Source of the DNA: Psychrobacillus lasiicapitis
GTDB taxonomy: Bacteria; Bacillota; Bacilli; Bacillales_A; Planococcaceae
Assembly: GCF_006861795.1 (NCBI RefSeq)
Contig: NZ_VDGH01000006.1
Coordinates: 248,001 to 312,000, forward strand
Length of the DNA: 64,000 bases
Direction of reading: 5' to 3'
The notes below the pieces were generated by a model that had not been told where the DNA came from, did not search any database, and saw only the letters and a program-made list of their open reading frames with translations. The position numbers and the translations under genes were made by a program. Within the stretch, counting starts at the first letter, position 1; each line of letters opens with the position of its first letter. This document shows positions 54,848-63,994 of the stretch, piece after piece.

Positions 54848-55303
54848 ATAGGGGTAATGCGTCTTAAGACAGAGCTATTATGTGTCCGCTGGGATTTTCG
54901 CTACAGGGTAGACGCTTTCCGCGGGCACGGCTTCAATCTCCTCGTCGCTCACGCTCCTGCGGGGCTTTCAGCTCGTGCTTTTCCCGCTGGAGTCGCCACC
55001 CTTTCGCTACAATCCAGTAGAGTTTGCTAATTACTAAGAAATGATGTACTAGATTTCGTACTATATTGTTTTCTATAGGGAAAACCTATGAATAATTGAA
55101 TGAGACATACTTTAGCAATTATTAGCAAGTTCGATTGATTGAAGCGCAAGGCGGCGACTCCTGTGGGATTAGCGAGGCAGGTGAGACCCCGCACGTAGCG
55201 TTAGCGGAGGAGGAGGCTCACCGCTCGCCCCACGGAAAGCGTCCGCCTGGAGCGGAAATCATGGCGGACATCTTAGTATCTCTTTACGACGCATTATCCC
55301 TAT
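54848..55303. repeat. Fold-back repeat element, copy 3 (inverted)
   Basis: The reverse complement closely matches copy 1 at 18444-18894. Ends are ATAGGGGTAATGCG and the complement of CGCATTATCCCTAT. Two inverted GC-rich arms of about 150 bp flank an AT-rich centre. Located between converging ligase genes. Confidence 0.87.
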
Positions 55304-55382
55304 AATATTCGTCACTCCATGTATCTTTCCCCCTTGCTAAATCGAGCAAAGACTGGAACTACACTTTTGTTTATAAAATTAA

Positions 55383-55408
55383 AAAAAGAGCACCTATAAG
55401 GTGTTCTT
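55383..55408 (-). terminator. Terminator of the second ATP-grasp gene
   Basis: On the minus strand GAACACCTTATAGGTGCTC followed by seven Ts, five bases after the stop. Confidence 0.85.
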
Positions 55409-55412
55409 CGTG

Positions 55413-56642
55413 TCACTCTTCTTCTAAATGAAAAGTAATTTCACTTGCTGCATTATTTGCGAGTTTTTTGGCTTCTTCTAAACTACTACCCACCGCAATG
55501 ACATAAGCATATCGATGCCCCATGGATAATGGTGGCGTTAAAAGAGTTCCTTTTTTAGGCTTTACGTAAACCTCTACGACTCCCGGTGATTTTTTAGCCC
55601 TCGCTTTTCCGGTTACTTTTGCTAGTATTCCTTTCTTGGTGGCAATAACATATTTGGTAAAAACAAACTTCTTAAATTTAGGTAATATAGCAGGGCTTTT
55701 TCCTAAATATAATTTAAGCGTCTCTTCTACTAAATTAATTCCGAATGCTGCTTGAATCATTTTGTTCATGGCACCTCCGGAAATTCTCGGATTAATCTCG
55801 ATTAGTTTCCAACCATTCTTAGCCAAACGGATTTCCAAATGTAAAGCTCCATTTTCAATATTTAATTCTTTAATGATGGATTGAAGAACATTTTCAATTC
55901 CTGTTCTAATCGTTAAAGGAACATTTGCAAGAACACCATAGCCTGTAATGATAAATCGCTTGTTCTTTGTAATTTCTTGTTCAAGAATTCCAACAATACG
56001 AGGTTTCTGTTTGTGAACGAGTACTTCTACCAAATATTGAGCACCATCTATATATTCTTCGATCATTATTGTGGTATCCGGATTCTTACTCAGAAGATTT
56101 TCAATATGCTTTTTTAATTGTTCTTTTCCTTCAGCTAGCAGTACGTCTTTAGATCCGGTAGACTTGGGTGATTTTATAATAATAGGAAAATCAAACTGTT
56201 CACATATTGTTTCTATAGGAATCGTATCGCCTGGGTTAATCAAGAAAAACTTAGGGGTATACGGCTGATCTTTTAAAGCCGACCTTGTCTCCTCTTTATT
56301 TTCCATTATTTCAATGGCTTTAGACAGAACATAATTGTGACAAAATTCATCACAAAGGATGGATGCAGTATGAACAAAAGGGTCCACAAAACTAACGATG
56401 GTTTTTATATCGACGCCAACTTTTTGTAACTTGAAAATTTCTTTTCTCATATCGTCTAACTCATATGTGTTTACAAAAACCATTTTATGGATATCTGTAT
56501 ATTCCTGTCTTTGTTGAATTTGCTTCTCGTTGTTTGTGAAAAGGATGGTAAAGTATCCTAAATCTCCAGCTGCTTTAATCGCTTCCCTGCTAGATCCGGA
56601 TTTGTTTGTGCTGATGAAAATAATTGCTTTCAAACGGCTCAC
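55413..56642 (-). CDS. ATP-grasp ligase, L-amino-acid-ligase-like (second)
   Basis: A 409-residue paralogue of the gene at 50646, same layout throughout. It has AIIFISTNKSGSSREAIKAA at the start and FPIIIKSPKSTGSKDVLLAE (ATP Lys). MIEEYIDGAQYLVEVLVHK and KLIEINPRISGGAMNKMI supply metal ligands, and the C-terminal KGTLLTPPLSMGHRYAYVIA domain follows. All catalytic motifs look intact. It is divergent from the MurF-like gene at 56796 and convergent with the fusion gene. Activation of a carboxylate by ATP and ligation to an amine is expected; substrates unknown. GGAGGGAGTGAGC precedes the ATG. Confidence 0.8.
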   Translation of the reverse strand: MSRLKAIIFISTNKSGSSREAIKAAGDLGYFTILFTNNEKQIQQRQEYTDIHKMVFVNTYELDDMRKEIFKLQKVGVDIKTIVSFVDPFVHTASILCDEFCHNYVLSKAIEIMENKEETRSALKDQPYTPKFFLINPGDTIPIETICEQFDFPIIIKSPKSTGSKDVLLAEGKEQLKKHIENLLSKNPDTTIMIEEYIDGAQYLVEVLVHKQKPRIVGILEQEITKNKRFIITGYGVLANVPLTIRTGIENVLQSIIKELNIENGALHLEIRLAKNGWKLIEINPRISGGAMNKMIQAAFGINLVEETLKLYLGKSPAILPKFKKFVFTKYVIATKKGILAKVTGKARAKKSPGVVEVYVKPKKGTLLTPPLSMGHRYAYVIAVGSSLEEAKKLANNAASEITFHLEEE

Positions 56643-56795
56643 TCCCTCCTGAAAAATTGATAAAGACTTTTCTTTCTATATTTATGACATGTTCTAGCTT
56701 TGGCATAGTTATGTATCACGCAATTATATTCCATTTATCCAGTCAATTTCCGTTTGAAAACATATTATATAGATGAAAGGAGTGTGAATAAACTA

Positions 56796-58175
56796 ATGAA
56801 ATCCCATACAGTCGGCAATATAAGAGCAATCATCTCTGGTGAGTTGGTGCAAGGTTCTGATGAAGTGCTAGTTAAATACGGGGCATACCGTTTAAAACAA
56901 ATAAAAAATCAAAATACCATACTTTTTACTGACAAAAGAATTATTGACTGGAGAAGCCTTAAAAAGTTTTTCCCTTTAGTACTTGCAACAGAGTGGAAAT
57001 ATAATAAAGATGAAATTCCGGAGAATGTAACTGTCATCCAAGTAACGAATGCCGACGAAGCATATTGGAAATTTGTTCGCTACTATCGCAGTCTATTTCA
57101 TATCCCTGTGGTAGCCATAACAGGAACCTCAGGGAAAACAACAACAAAAGAGATGATCAAGCATATTCTTTCAGCAGATAGGATAGTTACAGCTACAAGC
57201 CTTACTAGTAATTCTAGAACAGCAAATCTGCAGTATCTTTTGAGCATAGACGAAGAAACGGATGCGGCTATTTTTGAAACGGCTGTTGGTTCACCAGGGG
57301 ATGTATTAAAAGCAGGGGAATATTTCAAACCTACCATAGGGATCATTACGAACATCGGGGCACATCACCTAAATTATTGCAAAACGCTAGAAGCCTATAT
57401 TGATGCGAAAGGGGAGATGTTACAAATTGTTAATCCGACGGGTGTATTAATTATTAATGCGGAGGATAGCAATACAAGCAAGATTAATATGAGTAGTTTT
57501 CAAGGGAAAATTATTAAAGTTGGAACTCATAGATCTTGTCATTTTCGAGCTCGTAATATTCAGTACTGTCAAGATGGTATGGAATTCAGTGTTAAGCACA
57601 AGAAGAGAAATTATCAAGTATACGTACCTGGACTCGGTGTTCATCAAGTCTATAATGCGCTAGCAGCTATTGCGGCTGTTTATGAAATGGGAGTAACTAT
57701 CCCGGAAGCTGCTTATCAATTAAAAACGTTCCGGAAGTTTAATAAGCAACTGCAAGTGGTGGATGGTATAAATGACTCTGTGATTATAGATGATACGTGG
57801 AGTATAACAACAACCTCTTTAGAAGCAGCATTAAAAGTATTAAATGAAATTGGCAAAGGAAAAAAGAAGGTAGCAATCATAGGGACAATTACTGATTTAG
57901 GTTCATGGGGTTATTTTATTCATGAACAGGCAGGAGATTTAATATACCAGAATGGAGTGGATGTACTCATTACGATAGGAGAGCATGCGAGCATAATAGC
58001 AGACCATGCGGTAAAAAGAGGTTTTACTTCACCGGTCTACACATTTAGGAATGAAGTCCTTGTTTTACATCTATTAAATAAAATTATAGACTCCAATACA
58101 ATTGTTCTGATTAAGGGAGATATGTACAGCCAGCCAATAATTGAGTTAGCTGCATTATTGAGGAAGAAGAAATAA
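56796..58175 (+). CDS. MurF-like ligase, stand-alone (first)
   Basis: About 459 residues. An N-terminal MurF-type domain (VGNIRAIISGELVQGS) precedes the P-loop AITGTSGKTTTKEM (~108-117). Then follow NIGAHHLNYCKTLEAYIDAKGE split over two motifs, LGVHQVYNALAAIAAVYEMG, and IIDDTWSITTTSLEAALKVL. In canonical MurF the last motif reads DDAYNANP, so this enzyme probably does not handle the normal UDP-MurNAc tripeptide. AAAGGAG lies 13 bases before the chosen ATG; an in-frame GTG at 56784 sits too close to the site. It is followed by a close homologue. Confidence 0.8.
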   Translation: MKSHTVGNIRAIISGELVQGSDEVLVKYGAYRLKQIKNQNTILFTDKRIIDWRSLKKFFPLVLATEWKYNKDEIPENVTVIQVTNADEAYWKFVRYYRSLFHIPVVAITGTSGKTTTKEMIKHILSADRIVTATSLTSNSRTANLQYLLSIDEETDAAIFETAVGSPGDVLKAGEYFKPTIGIITNIGAHHLNYCKTLEAYIDAKGEMLQIVNPTGVLIINAEDSNTSKINMSSFQGKIIKVGTHRSCHFRARNIQYCQDGMEFSVKHKKRNYQVYVPGLGVHQVYNALAAIAAVYEMGVTIPEAAYQLKTFRKFNKQLQVVDGINDSVIIDDTWSITTTSLEAALKVLNEIGKGKKKVAIIGTITDLGSWGYFIHEQAGDLIYQNGVDVLITIGEHASIIADHAVKRGFTSPVYTFRNEVLVLHLLNKIIDSNTIVLIKGDMYSQPIIELAALLRKKK

Positions 58176-58328
58176 TGCATCACCGCACCAAGCTACTAAT
58201 TTAACCGATAATACTGTTTTGAAATATTGGTGATAAATAAATTTAAAAAGATGGACAAACACTGTGCACATTTCATACCTAATCATCTAAAAACTGATTT
58301 CATACTATACAAAGGGAAGGAGGGTACT

Positions 58329-59723
58329 ATGAAACCTTTACGTGTGAAAGAAATCCGGAATTTATTACAAGGGGAACTAATAAGTGGTTCCGAACTTTGG
58401 AATGTAAGTAATGCTATTTACTATAATCGGCATGAACTAACAACACGAAATTCACTAATGTTTGTAAGCAGAAGTGATTCTATTAACTGGCAGGAAATTA
58501 ATAATAAGGGACCTTCTCTTGTGATTTCAGATAAGCCTTCCTCAGAATTGAAAGATGCTCTATCGGATACAACCGTTATAAGAGTAAGAAGTCTCGTGCA
58601 AGCGTACTGGAAATTCATGGATTACTATAGAAATCTATTTGAAATACCAGTAGTTGCAATAACAGGGACATGTGGTAAAACTACAACGAAGGAAATGATC
58701 AAACATATTTTAAGTAAAAAATGGAATGTGCAAGCATCTATTAGCAGTAAAAATGAACCGCGTCAATCTTTACCTTATTTGATGGGCATTGCTGAAAACA
58801 CAAATGCAGCTGTTTTTGAGCTTGGATTGGGTAATACCGGGAATATAAAACATCAGTGCAATATTTATCAGCCGACAATTGGTATTATTACAAATATCGG
58901 TGTTCATCATTTAGATGGTTGTGGAAATCTGGAAGGATATATAAAAGCGAAGTCAGAAATAGTGGATGGTATAAAGAAAAACGGCACATTAATACTAAAT
59001 GCCGATGATGCTAATACTAAAAAAGTTCCGTTGCAATCATTTAAAGGGAAAATAATTTATTTTGGAGTAAGTGAGAAGTCTCATTTTAGAGCTTCTAATA
59101 TTAAATTCGCAAATAATGGAATGAATTTTCAAATTCATATTTCCAATAAAAAATATAATGCATTTATACCAGGGTATGGAGAGCATCAAGTGTATAATGC
59201 GCTAGCAGCAATCGCAGCTGTAAATGAAATGGGGATGGATATAAATGAAGCCATTTCCCAATTAGCGACCTATAAAAATATGACAAGACACCTAGAATTT
59301 TCAGATGGTCTAGGTGGAAGTACAATTATAGATGATACTTGGACAAATAATCCTACATCTGTCGAAGCTGCATTAAAGGTGCTAGATTCAATTGGGCAGG
59401 GTAAAAAAGTCATCCTTGTACTCGGCGATATTAAGCGATTAGGAAACTTTGAAAAGAAATATCATCGAGAAATTGGAAGTATGGTTGCGAAAAGAAATAT
59501 TCATACACTTATTACAATAGGGAGCAAAGCAGAAGATATTGCAAAACAAGCAAAAAAAGATGGAACAGAGGCAACAGTCCATATTTTTTATGATGTCAAA
59601 GGGGTTATTGATATATTAGATCCTATCCTTGACGAAAATTCCATATTATTGATAAAAGGTCCAATGTCGAGCCGATCGATGATTGAATTCGCCAATAGCT
59701 TGAAAGAAAATAAAAGAAAATAA
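58329..59723 (+). CDS. MurF-like ligase, stand-alone (second)
   Basis: A 464-residue homologue of the preceding gene. N-terminal VKEIRNLLQGELISGSE, P-loop AITGTCGKTTTKEM (with an unusual Cys), NIGVHHLDGCGNLEGYIKAK, GYGEHQVYNALAAIAAVNEM and IIDDTWTNNPTSVEAALKVL, nearer to the MurF DDAYNANPDS motif than its neighbour. GGAAGGAGGG precedes the ATG at 58329. The pair lies about 150 bases apart and probably shares a transcript. Cell-wall MurF is usually single and located with ddl, so these are likely specialised spore or secondary-metabolite ligases. Confidence 0.8.
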   Translation: MKPLRVKEIRNLLQGELISGSELWNVSNAIYYNRHELTTRNSLMFVSRSDSINWQEINNKGPSLVISDKPSSELKDALSDTTVIRVRSLVQAYWKFMDYYRNLFEIPVVAITGTCGKTTTKEMIKHILSKKWNVQASISSKNEPRQSLPYLMGIAENTNAAVFELGLGNTGNIKHQCNIYQPTIGIITNIGVHHLDGCGNLEGYIKAKSEIVDGIKKNGTLILNADDANTKKVPLQSFKGKIIYFGVSEKSHFRASNIKFANNGMNFQIHISNKKYNAFIPGYGEHQVYNALAAIAAVNEMGMDINEAISQLATYKNMTRHLEFSDGLGGSTIIDDTWTNNPTSVEAALKVLDSIGQGKKVILVLGDIKRLGNFEKKYHREIGSMVAKRNIHTLITIGSKAEDIAKQAKKDGTEATVHIFYDVKGVIDILDPILDENSILLIKGPMSSRSMIEFANSLKENKRK

Positions 59724-59730
59724 TAGAACG

Positions 59731-59775
59731 ATAAAAAAGAAGCATTCAGGCGCTACGCATTGAATACTTCTTTTG
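59731..59775 (+). terminator. Terminator after the MurF-like genes
   Basis: AAAGAAGCATTCA...TGAATACTTCTTTT around a GGCGCTACGCAT loop, then TGTTTT. Confidence 0.8.
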
Positions 59776-59802
59776 TTTTACCAGCTTTTAAGATATCGAA
59801 AA

Positions 59803-59840
59803 AGAGGGAAGGAAAGTGGCCGACCACTTTTCTTCCCTCT
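59803..59840 (-). terminator. Terminator of the NlpC/P60 gene
   Basis: AGAGGGAAGAAAAGTGG pairs with CCACTTTCCTTCCCTCT around a short loop; on the minus strand TTTTT follows. Confidence 0.88.
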
Positions 59841-59881
59841 AAAAATATAGTGACTTGTTTTTCGATATACGGTTGAAACAT

Positions 59882-60811
59882 TTAAAAAACGCGTTTTGCT
59901 GTTATATAATGCTGATTGTAATAATCAACAAATAGCACTCTTGTTATAACTCCGTTTGAATTTGGAATAATGATACGATGATCCCCCGCGTAAATTGCTA
60001 CCATAGTTGGTGTTTTAGATCCTTTAGTACTGTTAAAGAAGATTAAATCACCTTTCTTTAAGTTGGAGCGAGATACGGTTGTTCCTTTTTTCATTAGTTC
60101 TTTCATATTAGTTGTTCCTAATTTAACACCATTTGCTTTGTACACATAATCCACAAACCCAGTAGCAGTGAAACGTAATGCTGCAGCATTATTGACATTA
60201 CCCATCTTCACTTTGCTCTTTAAACTGATCGTTTTTGCGACGATATTATCCCCTTTAGTTGCAGGGTTTGCAGGAAGTAGAGTCGGTAATACTCTTCTTG
60301 CTGTAATATAGTTATCTTTATAATATGGCTTACTATTTAAGTCTGAAATAACAATATTTTGTTTTGGGTCTGCCATGTGAATGACTTTATTGTTCCCTAT
60401 ATACATGGCAACGTGATTTGGCACTTTACCACCTCTACTATCAAAGAAAAGAAGATCCCCTTTTTGTAGTTGAGCTCTAGAAACGGCTGTTCCTTGTTTC
60501 ATCATATAATCTTCATTATACGTTCCAAGGTCTACTCCATTTTTCTCAAAAATGTACATTAGAAAACTTGCACATGAAAATTTGTAAGGATATATATCCT
60601 TGTAAACTGTATTACTATAAGTAGCCTTGCCTATTAAACTCTTAGCTGTTTGAATTAATTGATTGGCCTTTGCTTCTACTGCTTGTTGGTTATGCTGACT
60701 ATTAACGGCTGCAGCTGAAGCCTCTATTGGATGAATAACAGTAGGAGAAACCCCTAATGCACTAAAACCGATTACTACTGATAATGTAGTTGTGATGAAT
60801 TTTTTTTTCAT
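59882..60811 (-). CDS. Secreted protein with two NlpC/P60 domains, second one degenerate
   Basis: A 309-residue protein. A signal peptide (hydrophobic ~6-24, ASAAA near 33) precedes NlpC/P60 domain 1 (residues ~48-175) with Cys80 (KFSCASF), His133 (PNHVAMYIG) and His145. Domain 2 (~195-309) aligns well, but these become Ala216 (RFTATGF), Met270 (PTMVAIYAG) and Ile282, so it cannot be a peptidase. NlpC/P60 enzymes cut D-Glu-DAP bonds in peptidoglycan; the dead copy may bind substrate. Both domains share VSR-(A/S)NLKKGDL-(L/I)FF. AGGAGGGACATA precedes the ATG. It could act in growth or spore germination. Confidence 0.87.
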   Translation of the reverse strand: MKKKFITTTLSVVIGFSALGVSPTVIHPIEASAAAVNSQHNQQAVEAKANQLIQTAKSLIGKATYSNTVYKDIYPYKFSCASFLMYIFEKNGVDLGTYNEDYMMKQGTAVSRAQLQKGDLLFFDSRGGKVPNHVAMYIGNNKVIHMADPKQNIVISDLNSKPYYKDNYITARRVLPTLLPANPATKGDNIVAKTISLKSKVKMGNVNNAAALRFTATGFVDYVYKANGVKLGTTNMKELMKKGTTVSRSNLKKGDLIFFNSTKGSKTPTMVAIYAGDHRIIIPNSNGVITRVLFVDYYNQHYITAKRVF

Positions 60812-61164
60812 TATGTCCCTCCTGAATTTTATTGGTGGCTTTCACTGCACTGATTTTAGCATGTAAAAGTGTGGCTACTTTTAGGTAGATTATTCCACGA
60901 GACTATGTGACAGGAAGGAAGCCTTGCCACTAATAGGTTTGTCGAGGAACTTTACATTTTGATTACAAATGTTACGAAAACCTCATATTTTTCCGTACAG
61001 AAGCATGGAAAGTAGTAGATGCATCTTTACGGTTTGGTTAAGTCTATAAACAGCAAGTACGCTTCTTCGTACCATTAATTCCAATGAAAATATCAATCAC
61101 TATATTTTTAAACTAATAGGCCACATTTGCCCAAATTTCTGCATATGATGTGGAGAAGGGGTGT
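60812..61164. other. Intergenic region, nothing firm
   Basis: About 350 bases between divergent genes. A TAAAAT on the minus strand near 60852 could be a -10 for the NlpC gene; no clear -35. No gene or RNA recognised. Confidence 0.4.
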
Positions 61165-62616
61165 ATGATGAACGATTATATAAAGATGTTTAAGCAATTT
61201 TTACCGCAAACTGCAACTGTATTAGAATTGCAACAACCTGAAAAGAAACCTGCAGTGATAGTAGCAGATATTGACGGGGATCATGTGGCTGAGTTAATCG
61301 GGGCTTTCCAGTATCAAGGGAAAAACTATATTTTAATTCTAAAAAACAGAAACAATCAGTGGCAGCCATTGATCATGATAAGTGGAGGTGGTTACGGTAT
61401 TTCAGATTTGTTAGCCTTCCCACTCACAGATACTGGTGTAAATACGCTCATCATAGGTTGGCAGCAAGGTAGTATATGGTCCCAATTAAATTTACTACAA
61501 TGGACAAATAACGGTTTTGTCTGGTTACCTACAAATGATATTGTCTATAGTAAGCTAGAAGTAGAAGATATGAACGAAGACGGTAAATATGAACTTGCTA
61601 TTTGGACGCATGATACTGGAGAAGCTTATAAAGTAGAAGTTTATCGCATCGAAAACAACAATCTTGTACAGGCGAAAGACGTCTATCCTTATTATTTTAA
61701 AAAAGTAGCGGCCTATTATGAAAACTTACTTCAAACAAATGATTATTCTTACTACTGGTACTACTTGGCTGATGCTCAAATGAAAGCGGGGGAGCTGGAT
61801 CAAGCTTTAGCGTCTATTGATAAAGCTCTATCTTTTTCTTCTCCGTATCCATCAAAAGAAGTGCTGACAGAAAAAAGACAGGAAATATTAAATCAACAGG
61901 GGACAACAAATTCAAATAGACCAGTTGTAATAGATTGGGTAATGGGAGATGTAACCGGTGATGGAGTCCAGGATACTGTCTATTTAACCGGGGAAGTGAC
62001 AGAGGGAAGTCCACTTTGGAAAAACATTACCCTTGTAATACTAAATGGAAAAACGAATATGTACGAAAACATACCTTTAAAAGAAAATATGGGATACAAT
62101 CCAACGATTTTTCTCGGTGATTTTACTGGAAATCAGGTAGATGACATTCAAATAGTGATCGATACTGGTGGAAGTGGCGGTACGATTTATGCATATGTTT
62201 TTGCATTTTTAGATGGGAAAATGAAACAAATATTTGATACCGATGTATATAATGAGCATTCCAAATATGAAGTTAACTATCGAGACCATTATAAAGTAAC
62301 AGTAACTAGCTCGAATCCAATGAAGGAATACACAATAGATTTAATGTACAAAGGAGAAGAGTATTTATCGGAAATTTATAATAAGGACGGTACACTAAAA
62401 GAACTGATAGAAGGATGGGTAGACCCGATTAGTGGTTTGTATCCAATTGATTATGCAAGAGATGGCACTTATGAGCTCCTGTCTTATCAAGAAATTGCAG
62501 GTAGATACCACGCGGATGCACTGGGATACGTTCAAAATGAATGGAAATGGGATGGACAGGAATTTGTAGTCAATCGACAAAGTGTTTCTATATTCGGTAA
62601 GGATTTAAATGCATAG
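61165..62616 (+). CDS. FG-GAP/VCBS-like repeat protein of unknown function
   Basis: About 483 residues with no signal peptide or membrane segment. Calcium-site-like loops are repeated: IVADIDGDHVAELIG (~37), EDMNEDGKYELAI (~138), GDVTGDGVQDTVYL (~270) and GDFTGNQVDDIQI (~320), typical of FG-GAP/beta-propeller proteins. A central helical TPR-like segment (YYLADAQMKAGELDQALASI) splits the propeller. The ATG at 61165 follows GAAGGGG; 61168 is equally possible. Role unknown; a cytoplasmic or spore protein is possible. A clear terminator follows. Confidence 0.7.
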   Translation: MMNDYIKMFKQFLPQTATVLELQQPEKKPAVIVADIDGDHVAELIGAFQYQGKNYILILKNRNNQWQPLIMISGGGYGISDLLAFPLTDTGVNTLIIGWQQGSIWSQLNLLQWTNNGFVWLPTNDIVYSKLEVEDMNEDGKYELAIWTHDTGEAYKVEVYRIENNNLVQAKDVYPYYFKKVAAYYENLLQTNDYSYYWYYLADAQMKAGELDQALASIDKALSFSSPYPSKEVLTEKRQEILNQQGTTNSNRPVVIDWVMGDVTGDGVQDTVYLTGEVTEGSPLWKNITLVILNGKTNMYENIPLKENMGYNPTIFLGDFTGNQVDDIQIVIDTGGSGGTIYAYVFAFLDGKMKQIFDTDVYNEHSKYEVNYRDHYKVTVTSSNPMKEYTIDLMYKGEEYLSEIYNKDGTLKELIEGWVDPISGLYPIDYARDGTYELLSYQEIAGRYHADALGYVQNEWKWDGQEFVVNRQSVSIFGKDLNA

Positions 62617-62628
62617 AGGAACAAGTTA

Positions 62629-62659
62629 CAACCCCTTTTTTAATTGAAAGGGGTTTTTG
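62629..62659 (+). terminator. Terminator after the FG-GAP-like gene
   Basis: AACCCCTTT...AAAGGGGTT with TTTAATTG in the loop, followed by TTTGGG. Short but GC-rich stem. Confidence 0.8.
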
Positions 62660-62723
62660 GGTTTGAGGAATAAAAAATAGGGCACTATAAGCGTGTTATC
62701 TCAAATGAAAGGAGAAACTTCAT

Positions 62724-63407
62724 GTGAAAAAAACTTGGATCATGACTCAGGAATGGCATCATGTATTATTTCTGCATTGGCCAGTTTCTCCTGAGAAAGT
62801 ACGCACATATATCCCCGCCGAACTCGAAATGGATTTATATAATCATCAAGCATGGATTGGAGTAGTATTTTTCCAAGTGAAAGGAAATCGCCCAAGATTC
62901 ATCCCTCCTTTACCTGGGTTCAAATCTTATTTAGAACTAAATGTTCGAACATACGTTACTTATAAAGGAAAAAAAGGAGTGTATTTCTTCAGTTTAGATG
63001 CTAATCATCCCTTTGTTGTGGAATTAGCGAACCTGGGTGGTTTTTTACCGTATCGTAATGCCAAAATAAGTTTTAAAAAACATAAAAAAACATTTTCACT
63101 TTACAGCAAATACGAACGCCCAAATGAAAGTATCCTTACTACATTCAAACCGAACGCTAAACCTTTGGAAAGCACTCGGCTCAATACTTGGCTTACAGAA
63201 AGGTACTGTCTATGGACGAAAACAAAAGGACGATTGTTCCGAGTAGAGATAACCCATACTCCTTGGAAACTGCAAAATGTAAATGGGCTTGTTTATGAGA
63301 ATACAATGGCTCCCTATTTAAAAGAGAATTTTAGTATGAAGCGTCCCATAGCTCATTATTCCACGATGAAAAAAGCTCGATTTTACCCTCCAATATTAGA
63401 AAAGTAA
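62724..63407 (+). CDS. YqjF-family (DUF2071) protein
   Basis: A 227-residue protein of the YqjF/DUF2071 family. WHHVLFLHWPVSPEKVRTYI at the start, then WIGVVFFQVKGNRPRF and SYLELNVRTYVTYKGKKGVYF are family-typical. The fold is related to acetoacetate decarboxylase-like barrels; the reaction is unknown. The start is GTG at 62724 with AAAGGAG 9 bases upstream. Length agrees with B. subtilis YqjF. Monocistronic. Confidence 0.85.
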   Translation: MKKTWIMTQEWHHVLFLHWPVSPEKVRTYIPAELEMDLYNHQAWIGVVFFQVKGNRPRFIPPLPGFKSYLELNVRTYVTYKGKKGVYFFSLDANHPFVVELANLGGFLPYRNAKISFKKHKKTFSLYSKYERPNESILTTFKPNAKPLESTRLNTWLTERYCLWTKTKGRLFRVEITHTPWKLQNVNGLVYENTMAPYLKENFSMKRPIAHYSTMKKARFYPPILEK

Positions 63408-63472
63408 ATGAATAAATAGTAAAAAACAACGCACACTATCCTCGAGTAATTAGATTAAAAGGAGGATTTAAT

Positions 63473-63994
63473 ATGAACAAATTGCTACAAATTTCTATGA
63501 TGATGCTTCTGGTTGGATCATTAGCAGCGTGTGGAACAAATAACAAAAATGATGATGTTGCTGACAATAACGCTACTACAACGGATAATGCGACGGATAC
63601 AAACATCAATACAGACACCGATACTGTTAATACCGACACGGACGATACAAATGGTCACGAAGGTCATAAAGTAGAGCTAGCGGATGATGTGGCTGACAAA
63701 ATCGAAGGAATGGAAGAAGTAAAAGGTGCAAGTGTATTTGTAACAGATAACAATGCTTATGTAGCTGTTGACCTGAAAGATGGGGTAGACGCGAGCGAAG
63801 AATTGGAAAATAAAGTTGCAGATGAGGCTAGAGCGGCAAATGCAAACTTTAATAATGTGTACGTGACAACAAATCCAGATTTCACTAAACAATTTAATGA
63901 ATACGGCGAGAAAATTAGAGCCAATGAACCTGTAGAAGGATTTTTTGAAGAGTTTTCGGATACGGTAAAAAGAGTATTCCCAGATGCACATTAA
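63473..63994 (+). CDS. YhcN/YlaJ-family sporulation lipoprotein
   Basis: A 173-residue lipoprotein. The lipobox LAAC (Cys20) is followed by an Asn/Asp/Thr-rich spacer (~residues 23-60) with DTDTVNTDTDDTN repeats, then the YhcN/YlaJ domain (ADKIEGMEEVKGASVFVTD, YVAVDLKDG, NFNNVYVTTNPDFTKQFNEY). Family members are in the inner membrane of spores and affect germination or outgrowth. The gene is complete; the window ends just after its stop. AAAGGAGG precedes the ATG. Confidence 0.85.
   Translation: MNKLLQISMMMLLVGSLAACGTNNKNDDVADNNATTTDNATDTNINTDTDTVNTDTDDTNGHEGHKVELADDVADKIEGMEEVKGASVFVTDNNAYVAVDLKDGVDASEELENKVADEARAANANFNNVYVTTNPDFTKQFNEYGEKIRANEPVEGFFEEFSDTVKRVFPDAH

Noticed and set aside
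54824-55030. 68-codon rightward frame at the start of fold-back copy 3
   Set aside because: It lies inside the repeat arm. The equivalent region of the other copies does not keep the frame.
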